DNA from: Shewanella litoralis
GTDB lineage: Bacteria > Pseudomonadota > Gammaproteobacteria > Enterobacterales > Shewanellaceae
Length of the DNA: 64,000 nucleotides
Assembly (NCBI RefSeq): GCF_009828585.1
Contig: NZ_WSRZ01000005.1
Span: forward strand, 124,001 to 188,000
Direction: 5' to 3'
This document shows, piece by piece, positions 1 through 8,957 of this stretch (position 1 is the first letter of the stretch; each line of letters starts with the position of its first letter). Both the position numbers and the translations under genes were made by a program. The notes beneath the pieces were generated by a model. It was not told the origin of the DNA, ran no database searches, and worked only from the letters and a program-made list of their open reading frames with translations.

Positions 1-2
1 GT

Positions 3-806
3 ACTTCAAGTGAGCTGGTGTCTGACCGCTACCTTGATGTGATGAATGCCGGTTTTCATGTAGTGACACCTAACAAAAAATCGAACACTCGCGATTATGC
101 TTATTATCAGGCTCTGCGCCAAACAGCGTTAACACAACGTCGTCAATTTTTATACGAAACGACTGTTGGTGCAGGTTTGCCGGTTATCGATAACTTGAAA
201 AAATTACTTTACGCAGGCGATAAACTGCATAAGTTTAACGGCATTCTTTCGGGTTCTTTATCGTACATTTTTGGTATGCTCGATGAGGGAATGAGTTTAT
301 CTGAGGCAACAACAATTGCCCGAGAGAAATGCTTTACTGAGCCCGATCCGCGTGATGATTTAAGTGGTATGGATGTGGCGCGCAAGGTGTTAATTCTTGC
401 CCGTGAAGTAGGCTTACCACTAGAGTTGTCTGATATTAATGTTGAATCAGTATTACCGGCAACATTTGATGACTCTGGCGATGTCGGTCAGTTTATGGCT
501 AATCTTCCATCATTAGATGCACAGATCTCTGAGCGTGTCGCTGCAGCTAAAGCTCAAGGTAAAGTTCTGCGCTATGTCGGTCAAATTGATGAAGGCCAAT
601 GTTATGTGAGAATTGTAGAGGTTGATGCGACCGATCCTTTATACAGTGTAAAAGGCGGCGAAAATGCGCTGGCATTTTATAGCCGCTATTATCAGCCAAT
701 CCCATTTGTGCTTAGAGGTTATGGTGCCGGTACAGCGGTCACTGCCGCAGGTGCATTTGCTGATGTATTAAGAACATTAAATTGGACTCGTGAGGTTGGG
801 CTATGA
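3..806 (+). CDS. thrA: Bifunctional aspartokinase/homoserine dehydrogenase I, C-terminal part (5' end outside window)
   Basis: Only the homoserine dehydrogenase half is present; it reduces aspartate semialdehyde to homoserine in the threonine branch. The frame is open from base 3 with no upstream stop, so the gene runs off the left edge and the GTG at 18 is internal. Visible family signatures are VVTPNKK, the TVGAGLPVI stretch, [12 protein letters not shown] and [16 protein letters not shown], which carry catalytic and substrate-binding residues of the dehydrogenase. The C-terminus ([12 protein letters not shown]) ends as in the E. coli protein. The stop overlaps the thrB start by 4 bases (ATGA), which indicates translational coupling. 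The aspartokinase domain and any leader or attenuator lie outside the window. Confidence 0.96.
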   Translation, partial: TSSELVSDRYLDVMNAGFHVVTPNKKSNTRDYAYYQALRQTALTQRRQFLYETTVGAGLPVIDNLKKLLYAGDKLHKFNGILSGSLSYIFGMLDEGMSLSEATTIAREKCFTEPDPRDDLSGMDVARKVLILAREVGLPLELSDINVESVLPATFDDSGDVGQFMANLPSLDAQISERVAAAKAQGKVLRYVGQIDEGQCYVRIVEVDATDPLYSVKGGENALAFYSRYYQPIPFVLRGYGAGTAVTAAGAFADVLRTLNWTREVGL

Positions 807-1762
807 ATCAAGCGGTAAATGTCAGTCAAGAAGTGCTTACCGTGTATGCTCCAGCGTCAATGGGTAATGTGGGTGTAGGATTTGATTTATTGGGTGCCGC
901 TTTAGCCCCTATAGATGGCTCACTGTTAGGTGACAGAGTCATGATCAGTGCGGCAGATTCTGGGGTTAATTTTAACCAAGTAGGGGAGTGGGCACATAAG
1001 TTACCCGCTGAAGGTAAGGATAATATCGTTTACCAATGTGCTGAGTTTTTTCTCTACAAGCTTGACCGTAAAGATGGCGTGAACATTAGTTTAGAAAAAA
1101 ACCTTCCAGTTGGCAGTGGGCTAGGTTCTAGTGCAAGCTCGGTCGTTGCAGCGCTGTATGCCTTAAATGAACATTTTGGTAACCCCTTCGATCAACAAGC
1201 CTTACTTGGATTAATGGGTGAATTTGAAGGTAAAATTTCCGGTAGTGTTCATTACGATAACGTTGCCCCCTGTTACTTGGGTGGTATGCAATTAATGCTT
1301 AATGCAAAAGACAAAGCATGCGCCGCAATCCCAAGTTTTGATAATTGGTATTGGGTGGTTGCTTATCCTGGTATTTCTTTATCTACCGCTAAAATGCGGG
1401 ACTTATTACCCGCGCAATATGATAAAGCGGTCGCCATTGATTTTGGCCGCTATTTAAGCGCTTTTGTACATGCCAGTTATCAACAAGATGCTCCATTAGC
1501 GATTGAAATGCTTAAAGATGTATTAGCTGAACCCTATCGTGCGGCAGCTATTCCTGGATACACAGATGCGCGATCGGCACTCGCTGAATTGGGTATGCTA
1601 ACGACTGGTATATCCGGAAGTGGCCCTACTTTGTTTAGTGTAACCGATGACCTAGCTACCGCTGAAAAAGCCAAAGAATGGTTACTCAAGCACTATATTT
1701 CACAGGCTGGCGGTTTTGCCCATGTGTGTAAATTAGACCAGTTAGGTACCCGCTGCGTGTAA
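803..1762 (+). CDS. thrB: Homoserine kinase
   Basis: Phosphorylates homoserine to O-phosphohomoserine with ATP in the cytoplasm. This is a GHMP-superfamily kinase of 319 aa, close to the usual ~310. The ATP-binding loop is visible as [18 protein letters not shown] near residue 100. The C-terminal glycine-rich motif [11 protein letters not shown] follows near residue 270. The start overlaps the thrA stop, and thrC begins 43 bases after this stop, so the three genes form one threonine operon. Nothing unusual was seen. Confidence 0.97.
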   Translation: MNQAVNVSQEVLTVYAPASMGNVGVGFDLLGAALAPIDGSLLGDRVMISAADSGVNFNQVGEWAHKLPAEGKDNIVYQCAEFFLYKLDRKDGVNISLEKNLPVGSGLGSSASSVVAALYALNEHFGNPFDQQALLGLMGEFEGKISGSVHYDNVAPCYLGGMQLMLNAKDKACAAIPSFDNWYWVVAYPGISLSTAKMRDLLPAQYDKAVAIDFGRYLSAFVHASYQQDAPLAIEMLKDVLAEPYRAAAIPGYTDARSALAELGMLTTGISGSGPTLFSVTDDLATAEKAKEWLLKHYISQAGGFAHVCKLDQLGTRCV

Positions 1763-1805
1763 GCGCATCAAACATTATTTATTTGAAATTGAAAAGGCAG
1801 TCGTA

Positions 1806-3089
1806 ATGGAATTATATAATTTAAAACACCCATCGCAGGTAGTAAATTTCAGCCAAGCAGTACAGCTGGGGTTAGGCAAAGACAGAGGGTTGTTTTTCCC
1901 AAAGACCATTCCGGTATTAGCGGATGTCGATGCTTTGTTGGCGTTACCTTTTGCTGAGCGCAGTAAAAAAGTGTTGGGTGCTTGGTTAGCCGAAGAATTA
2001 GGCCAGGCTAGTGTTGATAAACTCGTTGATAATGCGTTTACTTTTGAAGTGCCGCTTGCCAAAGTTGACGATAAACGTGCTTGTTTAGAGTTATTTCACG
2101 GTCCAACATTAGCCTTTAAAGATTTTGGCGCTCGATTTATGGCCCAGTGTGTCAATTTACTTGCGGGTAATAAAAAGCTTACCATTCTCACAGCGACGTC
2201 GGGTGACACTGGAGCCGCCGTTGCTGACGCATTTTATGGTTTAGATAACGTCAATGTGATGGTGCTTTACCCAAAAGGTAAGATCAGCGAACTCCAAGAG
2301 AAAATGTTTACCACCTTAGGTAAAAATATTCACACCGTGGCGGTGACATCAGACTTTGATGCCTGTCAGCACTTAGTAAAACAAGCATTTGACGACAGTG
2401 ATGTACGTGATGGATTAGCATTAAACTCGGCTAACTCTATTAATATTAGCCGTTTATTAGCCCAGATTTGTTATTACTTTGAAGCCGTGGCTCAAGCCAA
2501 AAATGCCGGCAATGATGAGATTGTTTTGTCCGTTCCCAGCGGTAATTTTGGTAATTTAACGGCGGGTTTGTTTGCCAAAGCCATGGGCTTGCCGATTAAA
2601 CGTTTTATTGCTGCCACCAACAGTAATGATACTGTTCCACGTTATTTGCAAGATGGCGCATGGCAACCACATAAAACGGTAGCAACCATGTCAAATGCGA
2701 TGGATGTCTCAGAGCCAAGTAATTGGCCACGTGTCGAAGCCATTTGCGAGCAAATGGGTTGGCCGCTATCGTTAGTGACGGGCGTTGCGTTGTCTGAATC
2801 TGAAACGGCTTCAGCATTAGCTGAGCTTTATCAACTGGGTTATCAGTCTGAGCCTCACGCCGCTATTGCTGCGCAGGCATTAACCTTAGGGTTAACGGGT
2901 GATGAAAGCGGTATCTTTTTGGGGACAGCGCATCCTGCTAAGTTTAAAGATGTGGTTGATCAACAATTAGCGATTGATTTGCCTTTACCGCCAGAATTAG
3001 CCGACGTAGCAGAGAAACCTATATTATCTGCAGAATTAGACGCTAATTTTGAGCAGCTTAAGGCTCATATGTTTTCTGTTTTAAAATAA
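1806..3089 (+). CDS. thrC: Threonine synthase
   Basis: PLP-dependent enzyme that converts O-phosphohomoserine to threonine, the last step of the pathway. At 427 aa it matches the E. coli-type enzyme. The PLP lysine sits in the HGPTLAFKDFGARF stretch near residue 105. The phosphate-binding loop TATSGDTGAA and the later SVPSGNFGNL motif are intact. The start is an ATG in the expected place (MELYNLKHPSQ). A strong terminator follows within 20 bases, closing the thrABC operon. Confidence 0.97.
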   Translation: MELYNLKHPSQVVNFSQAVQLGLGKDRGLFFPKTIPVLADVDALLALPFAERSKKVLGAWLAEELGQASVDKLVDNAFTFEVPLAKVDDKRACLELFHGPTLAFKDFGARFMAQCVNLLAGNKKLTILTATSGDTGAAVADAFYGLDNVNVMVLYPKGKISELQEKMFTTLGKNIHTVAVTSDFDACQHLVKQAFDDSDVRDGLALNSANSINISRLLAQICYYFEAVAQAKNAGNDEIVLSVPSGNFGNLTAGLFAKAMGLPIKRFIAATNSNDTVPRYLQDGAWQPHKTVATMSNAMDVSEPSNWPRVEAICEQMGWPLSLVTGVALSESETASALAELYQLGYQSEPHAAIAAQALTLGLTGDESGIFLGTAHPAKFKDVVDQQLAIDLPLPPELADVAEKPILSAELDANFEQLKAHMFSVLK

Positions 3090-3105
3090 AGCCTTAACGC
3101 TGTTC

Positions 3106-3147
3106 AAACACCTAACACGCAACAGGGTTGTGGTTAGGTGTTTTTTT
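3106..3147 (+). terminator. Rho-independent terminator of thrABC
   Basis: An 11-bp stem (AAACACCTAAC with GTTAGGTGTTT) is followed by a run of T. It lies 17 bases after the thrC stop. Confidence 0.9.
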
Positions 3148-3272
3148 ATATTCAAATATTATGATCTTCGTCATACCTCATTTTGTGTATCTCAGTGTAG
3201 ATTAGTAAAAGTGCCAAATTTGACTATTATTTATACGTAGAATGTCTTGTAACTAGATGACGGGAGAAAGTT

Positions 3273-3818
3273 ATGTTGCAACGTTTAATGCGCGATCATA
3301 AGCATATTGCCATTTTGTTGAATATTCTTTCGAATAAGTTGACTCGATTGGCTGATGGAAACGGGGTGAATTTTAATCTTGTTAGAGACATTGTTGAGTA
3401 CATGCAAGGTTATGCTGAACACAGCCATCATCCACTTGAAGATATTATTTTTGATTACTATAGCAATAAAGCGGGTTTAGCTAACTGTGGTCAACTATAC
3501 AATGAACATCATCGATTGGCTGAAGCATCTGGCTCACTTATTTACAGCTTAAATATGATTTTGTCCGATGTGGTTATTTCTCGTGAAAAATTGATAAAAG
3601 ACTTAAAGGATTATATCCAATTACAGCAATTGCATATGGAATATGAAGAGCGTGAAGTGTTTCCGCTTTTTGTTAGTTTGTTTGACGACAACGATTGGGA
3701 CAGGGTTGCAATATTATGTCAGCAACGATTGGTTGATGATCCGCTTTTTAATGATAATGATAAATCGATGTTTGAGGACCTTCGAGCTTACATCGACAGG
3801 GCTGAACAGCCTTTATAA
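3273..3818 (+). CDS. Hemerythrin HHE domain protein
   Basis: A 181-aa cytoplasmic protein without signal peptide or membrane segment, predicted to be a four-helix bundle binding a non-heme di-iron centre. Candidate ligands in HHE order are H9 (MRDHKH), H50/H53 with E56 (EHSHHPLEDI), H79/H80 (NEHH) and the EYEEREVF segment near residue 125. A GGGAG ribosome-binding site precedes the ATG. It is a single-gene unit between two terminators. Family members serve in oxygen, nitric oxide or iron-sulfur repair sensing, but the sequence does not show which role applies here. Confidence 0.85.
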   Translation: MLQRLMRDHKHIAILLNILSNKLTRLADGNGVNFNLVRDIVEYMQGYAEHSHHPLEDIIFDYYSNKAGLANCGQLYNEHHRLAEASGSLIYSLNMILSDVVISREKLIKDLKDYIQLQQLHMEYEEREVFPLFVSLFDDNDWDRVAILCQQRLVDDPLFNDNDKSMFEDLRAYIDRAEQPL

Positions 3819-3844
3819 CCCCTATTAGCAGGTGTCAGAATAAC

Positions 3845-3871
3845 AAAAAGAGCGCAACATGCGCTCTTTTT
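3845..3871 (+). terminator. Terminator after the hemerythrin gene (bidirectional form)
   Basis: AAAAAGAGCGC pairs with GCGCTCTTTTT around the 5-base loop AACAT. The A tract on one side and T tract on the other would also allow it to terminate the convergent DUF3545 gene. Confidence 0.85.
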
Positions 3872-3913
3872 ATGTGATGTTAGCGACAATCAAAGATTGT
3901 ACAATTTGAGTCA

Positions 3914-4099
3914 TTAGAGCACTAATGTACTAACATCGAAATCGAATGAATCATCGATATCTTGCAATTCCTTGAGTAAACGTTGTTTGTCTTTAATGGC
4001 TTCAATTTCACGCCATTTACGTTTCTTGGACGAGCTTTTTGAGCGGCTTGGTCTTTCAACAACTTCGTCTAGCGCACCACCATAGTCTAATCGATCCAT
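3914..4099 (-). CDS. DUF3545 family small protein
   Basis: A 61-aa acidic/basic cytoplasmic protein of unknown function, recognised as the DUF3545 type found in Shewanella and relatives. The start at 4099 was chosen over an 18-codon upstream extension because a near-perfect GGGAGG ribosome-binding site lies 5 bases before it. The middle is lysine/arginine-rich (SKSSSKKRKWREIEAIKDKQ) and likely helical; the C-terminus is acidic (DIDDSFDFDVS). It shares a terminator region with the hemerythrin gene on the other strand. No function is proposed. Confidence 0.75.
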   Translation of the reverse strand: MDRLDYGGALDEVVERPSRSKSSSKKRKWREIEAIKDKQRLLKELQDIDDSFDFDVSTLVL

Positions 4100-4161
4100 G
4101 GTAACCTCCCTTGTTATTATGATGTCTCTGCACAAATAAGTATCATATTTCAACTATAGGG

Positions 4162-4179
4162 TGCAACACTTGTGTTGCA
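4162..4179. promoter_or_regulatory. 18-bp palindrome upstream of DUF3545, possible operator
   Basis: TGCAACAC and GTGTTGCA are perfect inverted 8-mers around a TT centre, about 62-80 bases upstream of the DUF3545 start. It has no T tract, so it looks more like a protein-binding site than a terminator. The cognate regulator is unknown. Confidence 0.4.
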
Positions 4180-4477
4180 TTTACGTTACTAAAACATCAC
4201 GATTTAGTGAATCTCGACTCATTTCAACAATAAAACACATGTTTTACCTCGCTATATTCGATTTTCGTTAATTAAACTAATTACTTGATGGTGAGTTTCT
4301 GCCGTTATTTTGATGCGTTTAAATACGTTATTTGAACAGTTATAGATTTAAACAGTGCGTGATTCGGTTTGTTTTTTTACTTATACCATGCTTACAGTTT
4401 ATTGGATGTCATGAGGCAGGCTGATTTTAGAGATTTTTTGCCGTCAAAGTGGAGGAGGGGAGTTAGTGCAAGCTAAC
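4180..4477. other. AT-rich intergenic stretch without recognised gene
   Basis: About 300 bases with no convincing ORF or RNA hairpin. It probably contains the promoter of the minus-strand DUF3545 gene at its left end. A small AAAAC/GTTTT dyad near 4235 was the only other symmetry seen. Confidence 0.5.
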
Positions 4478-4512
4478 AAAAATGCCGCTCAGGTTTAGTG
4501 CGCGGCATTTTT
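4478..4512 (-). terminator. Terminator of the tal-pgi operon
   Basis: AAAAATGCCGC and GCGGCATTTTT form an 11-bp stem with a 13-base loop, 33 bases past the pgi stop on the minus strand. Confidence 0.85.
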
Positions 4513-4545
4513 CATTGACAGTACAAAACTAAGTAAACGTGCGAG

Positions 4546-6183
4546 TTAAAGTTTACCTTGACGATAAATATTCACTAATGCATTACTCGAAGCGTCTAAT
4601 TCAGTTGCATCGTGTTTAGCCCCAATTCGCTCAAGGACATCATTGCCTAACTGTTTTCCGAGTTCAACACCCCATTGGTCAAATGAATTAATTTGCCATA
4701 TTGCACCTTGTACGAATGTACGGTGTTCGTATAGCGCTATTAACGCACCTAGCGTTGTAGGGGTTAGCTTATCCATCAATAAGGTATTGCTTGGTTTATT
4801 ACCAGGCATGACTTTATGTTTGGCGATAAGCGATTTTGCTTGCTCATCGAGCTTGCTGTTACTGAGTTCTGCTAATGCTTCTTCAAACGTACGACCTTGC
4901 ATCAATGCTTGAGTTTGCCCAAAGCAGTTTGAGGCTAATTGGTCATGGTGCTCGCCCAAAGGATTATGGCTTTGCAATGGCATGATAAAGTCAGCAGGGA
5001 TTAATGCTGTACCTTGATGCAGTAATTGGTGATAAGCGTGTTGACCATTAGTACCTTCGCCGCCCCAAATCACTGGGCCAGTACTGTAATCTACATCTGT
5101 GCCATCTAAGGTGACTGACTTGCCGTTACTTTCCATATCAAGCTGTTGGAAATAAGCAGGTAAACCTCGTAAATAATGGTCATAGGTTAAAATTACATGC
5201 GACTGGGCACCATGGAAATTACCATATAGCACAGACAGCATCGCCATAATCACAGGCATATTTTGTGCTAATGGCGCTGATGCAAAATGCTCATCCATTT
5301 GGTGAGCACCGTCAAGTAAGGCTTTAAAGTTATCCATACCGACTAATAGCGCGATTGGCAGACCAATTGCCGACCATAAAGAATAGCGTCCACCAACCCA
5401 ATCCCACATTGGGAAAATGTTGTTAGCATCCATGCCAAATTCAGTCGCTTTAGTCACATTAGATGTCACCGCAACGAAGTGCTTAGCAATATCTTGTTGC
5501 GTAGCTCCCTGAGCTAAAAACCAATCTTTTGCGCTTAAGGTATTTGTGAGTGTCTCTTGGGTGCCAAATGACTTTGATGACATGACAAACAAGGTTGTCT
5601 CGGCATTAAGGCCTTTAAGCTTTTCACAAATCGATGTCGCGTCAACATTGGCGACAAAGTGGCAATTAAGCCCAGCATGCCAATATGGTCTTAGCGCTTG
5701 CGAGACAATCTTAGGCCCAAGAAATGAACCGCCAATACCAATGCTAACAACATCAGTGATGGTTTTGCCTGTGTAGCCTTTCCATTGTCCTGATTGAACA
5801 GACTCAACAAATCCGGCCATTTTAGCCAGTGTTTGCTGTACTTCAGGAACGATGTTGGCGCCTTCAGCAATGATTTCTTGCTCCGCTTTACTGCGAAGGG
5901 CAGTATGAAGCACAGCGCGGTGTTCCGTGTTGTTGATCACATCGCCATTAAACATGGCTGCGATTTTGTCTGTTAAGTTGGCTTCATTCGCCAGTGAAAA
6001 AAGCAGCTCAAGCGTGTCATCGTTGATGCGGTTTTTAGAATAATCTAAAAATAATCCACATGCTTTAACACTCATTTGCTCGAAACGTTGTGGGTTTTGA
6101 GCAAAGAGTTCACGCATATGGGGCAACTGGCTTGTATTAGCCTGTAATGCTTTCCACGTCGTACTTTGAGTGAGTTTAGTCAC
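4546..6183 (-). CDS. pgi: Glucose-6-phosphate isomerase
   Basis: Interconverts glucose-6-phosphate and fructose-6-phosphate in the cytoplasm. From the GTG at 6183 it is 545 aa (E. coli 549). I prefer this GTG ([11 protein letters not shown]) to a TTG five codons upstream because the TTGGAG covering that TTG is the ribosome-binding site at correct spacing. Family signatures are [11 protein letters not shown] and the C-terminal [13 protein letters not shown] signature; catalytic residues lie in MESNGK and GTNGQHA. It follows tal with a 15-base gap, so the two share a transcript. Shewanella generally lacks phosphofructokinase, so the enzyme probably works in the direction of the Entner-Doudoroff/pentose route (inference). 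Confidence 0.95.
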   Translation of the reverse strand: MTKLTQSTTWKALQANTSQLPHMRELFAQNPQRFEQMSVKACGLFLDYSKNRINDDTLELLFSLANEANLTDKIAAMFNGDVINNTEHRAVLHTALRSKAEQEIIAEGANIVPEVQQTLAKMAGFVESVQSGQWKGYTGKTITDVVSIGIGGSFLGPKIVSQALRPYWHAGLNCHFVANVDATSICEKLKGLNAETTLFVMSSKSFGTQETLTNTLSAKDWFLAQGATQQDIAKHFVAVTSNVTKATEFGMDANNIFPMWDWVGGRYSLWSAIGLPIALLVGMDNFKALLDGAHQMDEHFASAPLAQNMPVIMAMLSVLYGNFHGAQSHVILTYDHYLRGLPAYFQQLDMESNGKSVTLDGTDVDYSTGPVIWGGEGTNGQHAYHQLLHQGTALIPADFIMPLQSHNPLGEHHDQLASNCFGQTQALMQGRTFEEALAELSNSKLDEQAKSLIAKHKVMPGNKPSNTLLMDKLTPTTLGALIALYEHRTFVQGAIWQINSFDQWGVELGKQLGNDVLERIGAKHDATELDASSNALVNIYRQGKL

Positions 6184-6198
6184 GAGTATAATCTCCAA

Positions 6199-7152
6199 CT
6201 AGCTTAATTTGGTTTTTAACATCACTTCTAGCTTGCCTTGGTCGATAGCAAAGTTACGAATACCTTCGGCCAATTTATCTACTGCCATTGGGTCTTCATT
6301 AAAGGCCCAGCGGAACTGTTCTTCAGTTAATGCTGTTGGTGCTGCAACGGTTGATGTTGTAGCAACAAGCTTACGGCTAATGGTTACATCACTGTTTGCC
6401 AATTCTTCTAAAAGTGCAGGGCCAATGGTTAGGCGATCACAACCAGCCAGCTCAATAATTTCACCGATGTTTCTAAAGCTTGCGCCCATCACAACTGTGT
6501 TATAACCATGTTGCTTGTAGTAGTCGTAAATTTCTGTCACAGAAACCACACCAGGGTCATTTTGAGCAGTGTAATCTTGACCTGTGTCTTTTTTATACCA
6601 ATCTAAAATACGGCCTACAAAAGGAGAGATAAGGTATACACCTGCTTCAGCACAAGCTCTTGCTTGGGCAAAACTAAACAGTAGGGTTAAGTTACAGTTG
6701 ATACCTTCTTGTTCGAGCTCTTTTGCTGCGCAAATGCCTTCCCAAGTTGATGCCAACTTAATTAAGATACGAGACTTATCAATACCCGCTTCTTTATAAA
6801 GCTTGATCAGTTTATGGGCTTTATCAATTGAGCGTTGTTTATCAAAAGATAAGCGTGCATCTACTTCTGTAGAAATACGGCCTGGCACTAACTTTAAAAT
6901 TTCAACACCGATATTCACTGCAAGTTTATCGCCAGCATCTTCAATTTGTTGCTCAATGCTGCTGCTCTGTGTTTTAGACCATGCAATCGCATCATCAATA
7001 AGCGGAGCATATTCTGGAATTTGAGATGCTTTTAAGATTAATGATGGGTTGGTGGTTGCATCTTCAGGCTGGTAACGCTTTATTGCTTCTATGTCGCCGG
7101 TATCAGCAACGATGGTCGTGAATGATTTGAGTTGCGCGAGTGTGTTAGCCAT
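6199..7152 (-). CDS. tal: Transaldolase (TalB type)
   Basis: Transfers a dihydroxyacetone unit between sugar phosphates in the non-oxidative pentose phosphate pathway. At 317 aa it matches TalB (317). The N-terminal [10 protein letters not shown] motif is present, and the Schiff-base lysine lies in [11 protein letters not shown] near residue 130. A GAGGAAA ribosome-binding site precedes the ATG. It is the first gene of the tal-pgi operon. In E. coli talB also lies near thrABC and yaaA/yaaJ, so the neighbourhood is partly conserved. Confidence 0.96.
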   Translation of the reverse strand: MANTLAQLKSFTTIVADTGDIEAIKRYQPEDATTNPSLILKASQIPEYAPLIDDAIAWSKTQSSSIEQQIEDAGDKLAVNIGVEILKLVPGRISTEVDARLSFDKQRSIDKAHKLIKLYKEAGIDKSRILIKLASTWEGICAAKELEQEGINCNLTLLFSFAQARACAEAGVYLISPFVGRILDWYKKDTGQDYTAQNDPGVVSVTEIYDYYKQHGYNTVVMGASFRNIGEIIELAGCDRLTIGPALLEELANSDVTISRKLVATTSTVAAPTALTEEQFRWAFNEDPMAVDKLAEGIRNFAIDQGKLEVMLKTKLS

Positions 7153-7395
7153 GAAAATTTCCTCTCGGTAAGCAATTAATATAGAACTATATCTTTATTA
7201 GAAGCGATTTTAAGGATTATTCCAACTTAATTTGTAAAAAAATTACGAAATAATCATGATTTTTCGCTCATTTTCGACTGATATTGTTGCTAAATAGACA
7301 GAATTGGTTAACCAAGTTGGAAGGTGCTTGCAACTCTATCACTGCAACGCCAGTGGTCATCACTGTTGTCGTAAATTTAGGTTGTTCTGAAAATA

Positions 7396-7423
7396 AAAAA
7401 GCCGCTGCAGGCAGCGACTTTTA
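7396..7423 (-). terminator. Terminator of the OmpA-family gene
   Basis: An AAAAGCCGCTGC/GCAGCGACTTTT stem with one mismatch, about 25 bases past the stop on the minus strand. Confidence 0.75.
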
Positions 7424-7447
7424 AAGTGTAGCGTAATATTGTAACTA

Positions 7448-8560
7448 TTAACGCATTACTGGACGTTTTTCAGTACCAGTAACAATCGCTTCGATGCGAC
7501 GGTTTACACGGTTTGCTTCTGCAGAGCTACCTTGCATAACTGGTTTAGTTACGCCATAACCCATAGAGCTGATACGAGTACTGTTGATACCGTACTTAGT
7601 ATTTAATGAGTTTGCAACTGCAATTGCACGACGCTCAGAAAGCTTCATGTTATAAGCTGCTTTACCTACGTTAGAGGCATGGCCTTCAATAGATACAGTG
7701 TGCTGTGGGTATTTAGTTAAGTGGTCTGCTAGTTTTTCTAAATCAGCAAATGAACCTGCACGGATTTCAGCTGAGTCATTAGCAAATAAAATACCACCTA
7801 AGTCATACTTAGTTGTCACGTTTTCGTAAACAGTACAACCAGTAGCATCAACTTTATGAGTCATTGGTGTGTCTGGACACTTGTCGATGTTGTTTGTTAC
7901 ACCGTCTTTGTCAGCATCGCCAGGAGCGGCAGCAACAGCAGCTACAACTGGTGCTGCGGCAACAGGAGCGGCAGCAGCAGTACCGAAGCGATAGCTTAAT
8001 GCTAATCCCCAGTAGTTACTTTCCATTTTCAAGTTATTTAATACATCGGCGTCCATGTTTTCATAACGACGGTATTTTGCTTGAAGCTTAAGATTGTCAG
8101 TAAAGTTATAACCAACACCGGCACCAAGGAATAGAGCAACACCTGAGTCACTTAGGTTAACGCCGTTAAATTTTTGGTCGTTTTCTAGGATATAGCTGTA
8201 AGTACCTACTTCTGAAGAAAGGCTCCACTTGTCAGCTAAAGGGTAAAAACCTACGATACCAACGCTAACACCTGAAGCGGCAACGTCATATTTGCGGTTA
8301 TCATTACCAGTCCAATCAGCGTTACCTAAATCGCGGTAACCTAATTCAATACCGATATATTCGTTGAATAAGTAACCACCAAACACATCCCAAGCATATG
8401 GATCATCGTCACCACATGTTAATGCGTTATCGCAGTTCTGTTCGTAATCATTGATACCTAAACCACCACCAACATACCAAGGCGTTAGGCCTTCAGCTGC
8501 AGATGCTGCGAAAGGTAACATAGAGGTGAGTAATACTACTTTTAATGTGTTCTTCATCAT
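7448..8560 (-). CDS. OmpA-family outer membrane protein
   Basis: A 370-aa outer-membrane porin. A signal peptide (MMKNTLKVVLLTSMLPFAASA) is followed by an OmpA-like beta-barrel (about 25-195), an alanine/proline/valine hinge, a thrombospondin type-3-like calcium loop (DADKDGVTNNIDKCPDTP) and an OmpA C-terminal peptidoglycan-binding domain. That domain contains the GHASNVGKAAYNMKLSERRA motif. Two cysteines flank the hinge/linker region. The gene is monocistronic between terminators. Two adjacent ATGs are possible starts and no close Shine-Dalgarno is visible except a GGA about 9 bases upstream. Likely role: tether between outer membrane and cell wall. Confidence 0.9.
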   Translation of the reverse strand: MMKNTLKVVLLTSMLPFAASAAEGLTPWYVGGGLGINDYEQNCDNALTCGDDDPYAWDVFGGYLFNEYIGIELGYRDLGNADWTGNDNRKYDVAASGVSVGIVGFYPLADKWSLSSEVGTYSYILENDQKFNGVNLSDSGVALFLGAGVGYNFTDNLKLQAKYRRYENMDADVLNNLKMESNYWGLALSYRFGTAAAAPVAAAPVVAAVAAAPGDADKDGVTNNIDKCPDTPMTHKVDATGCTVYENVTTKYDLGGILFANDSAEIRAGSFADLEKLADHLTKYPQHTVSIEGHASNVGKAAYNMKLSERRAIAVANSLNTKYGINSTRISSMGYGVTKPVMQGSSAEANRVNRRIEAIVTGTEKRPVMR

Positions 8561-8910
8561 ATTTTTTAGTCCATTGTTATTTTACTCCACCATACATGCA
8601 TGTAACGGAGTTGTTAGGGTCATGCATTACTGACACTTAGCGTGGTGATTCTTTGTAATATAGTCAGCGGCGCAATTATGGGCTGTAATTAGATGTTTTT
8701 CCATAGTAAAAAGGATTAATATTTTGTAATGGTGAAATAAAAGTCACTGTTAAAATGATGATGTTGAAACGAAAAGTCAAACAAAAACAATTGGTAACGA
8801 TGATTGTTTGGGAACGAGGGTGATTGGAAAATAATTGTAAATATCGTCTTTATTTTTAATAAGTTACTCAAAGACACCTTAATTTATCGGTATCTTTGGT
8901 ATTTGTAAAA
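8561..8910 (-). promoter_or_regulatory. Long upstream region of the OmpA-family gene
   Basis: About 350 bases without a gene, the presumed promoter and leader of the OmpA gene. An ATGCATG/CATGCAT inverted repeat lies at 8596-8627. A GGTGGAG sequence precedes a two-codon ATG-GAC-TAA at 8566-8574, just before the real start. The rest is AT-rich with nothing I recognise. Confidence 0.4.
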
Positions 8911-8936
8911 AAAAATACGCCATTAAGGCGTATTTT
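8911..8936 (-). terminator. Terminator of the phosphoketolase gene
   Basis: AAAAATACGCC and GGCGTATTTTT form a clean stem around a short loop, 21 bases past the stop. Confidence 0.9.
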
Positions 8937-8957
8937 TATTAGCAATAAAGACTCAAA

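Noticed and set aside
1775-2062. Minus-strand 95-codon ORF over the start of thrC
   Set aside because: It overlaps the well-conserved threonine synthase N-terminus and has no homology features.
6184-6198. TTG at 6198 as the pgi start
   Set aside because: The TTGGAG is better explained as the ribosome-binding site for the GTG at 6183, and homology starts after the GTG.
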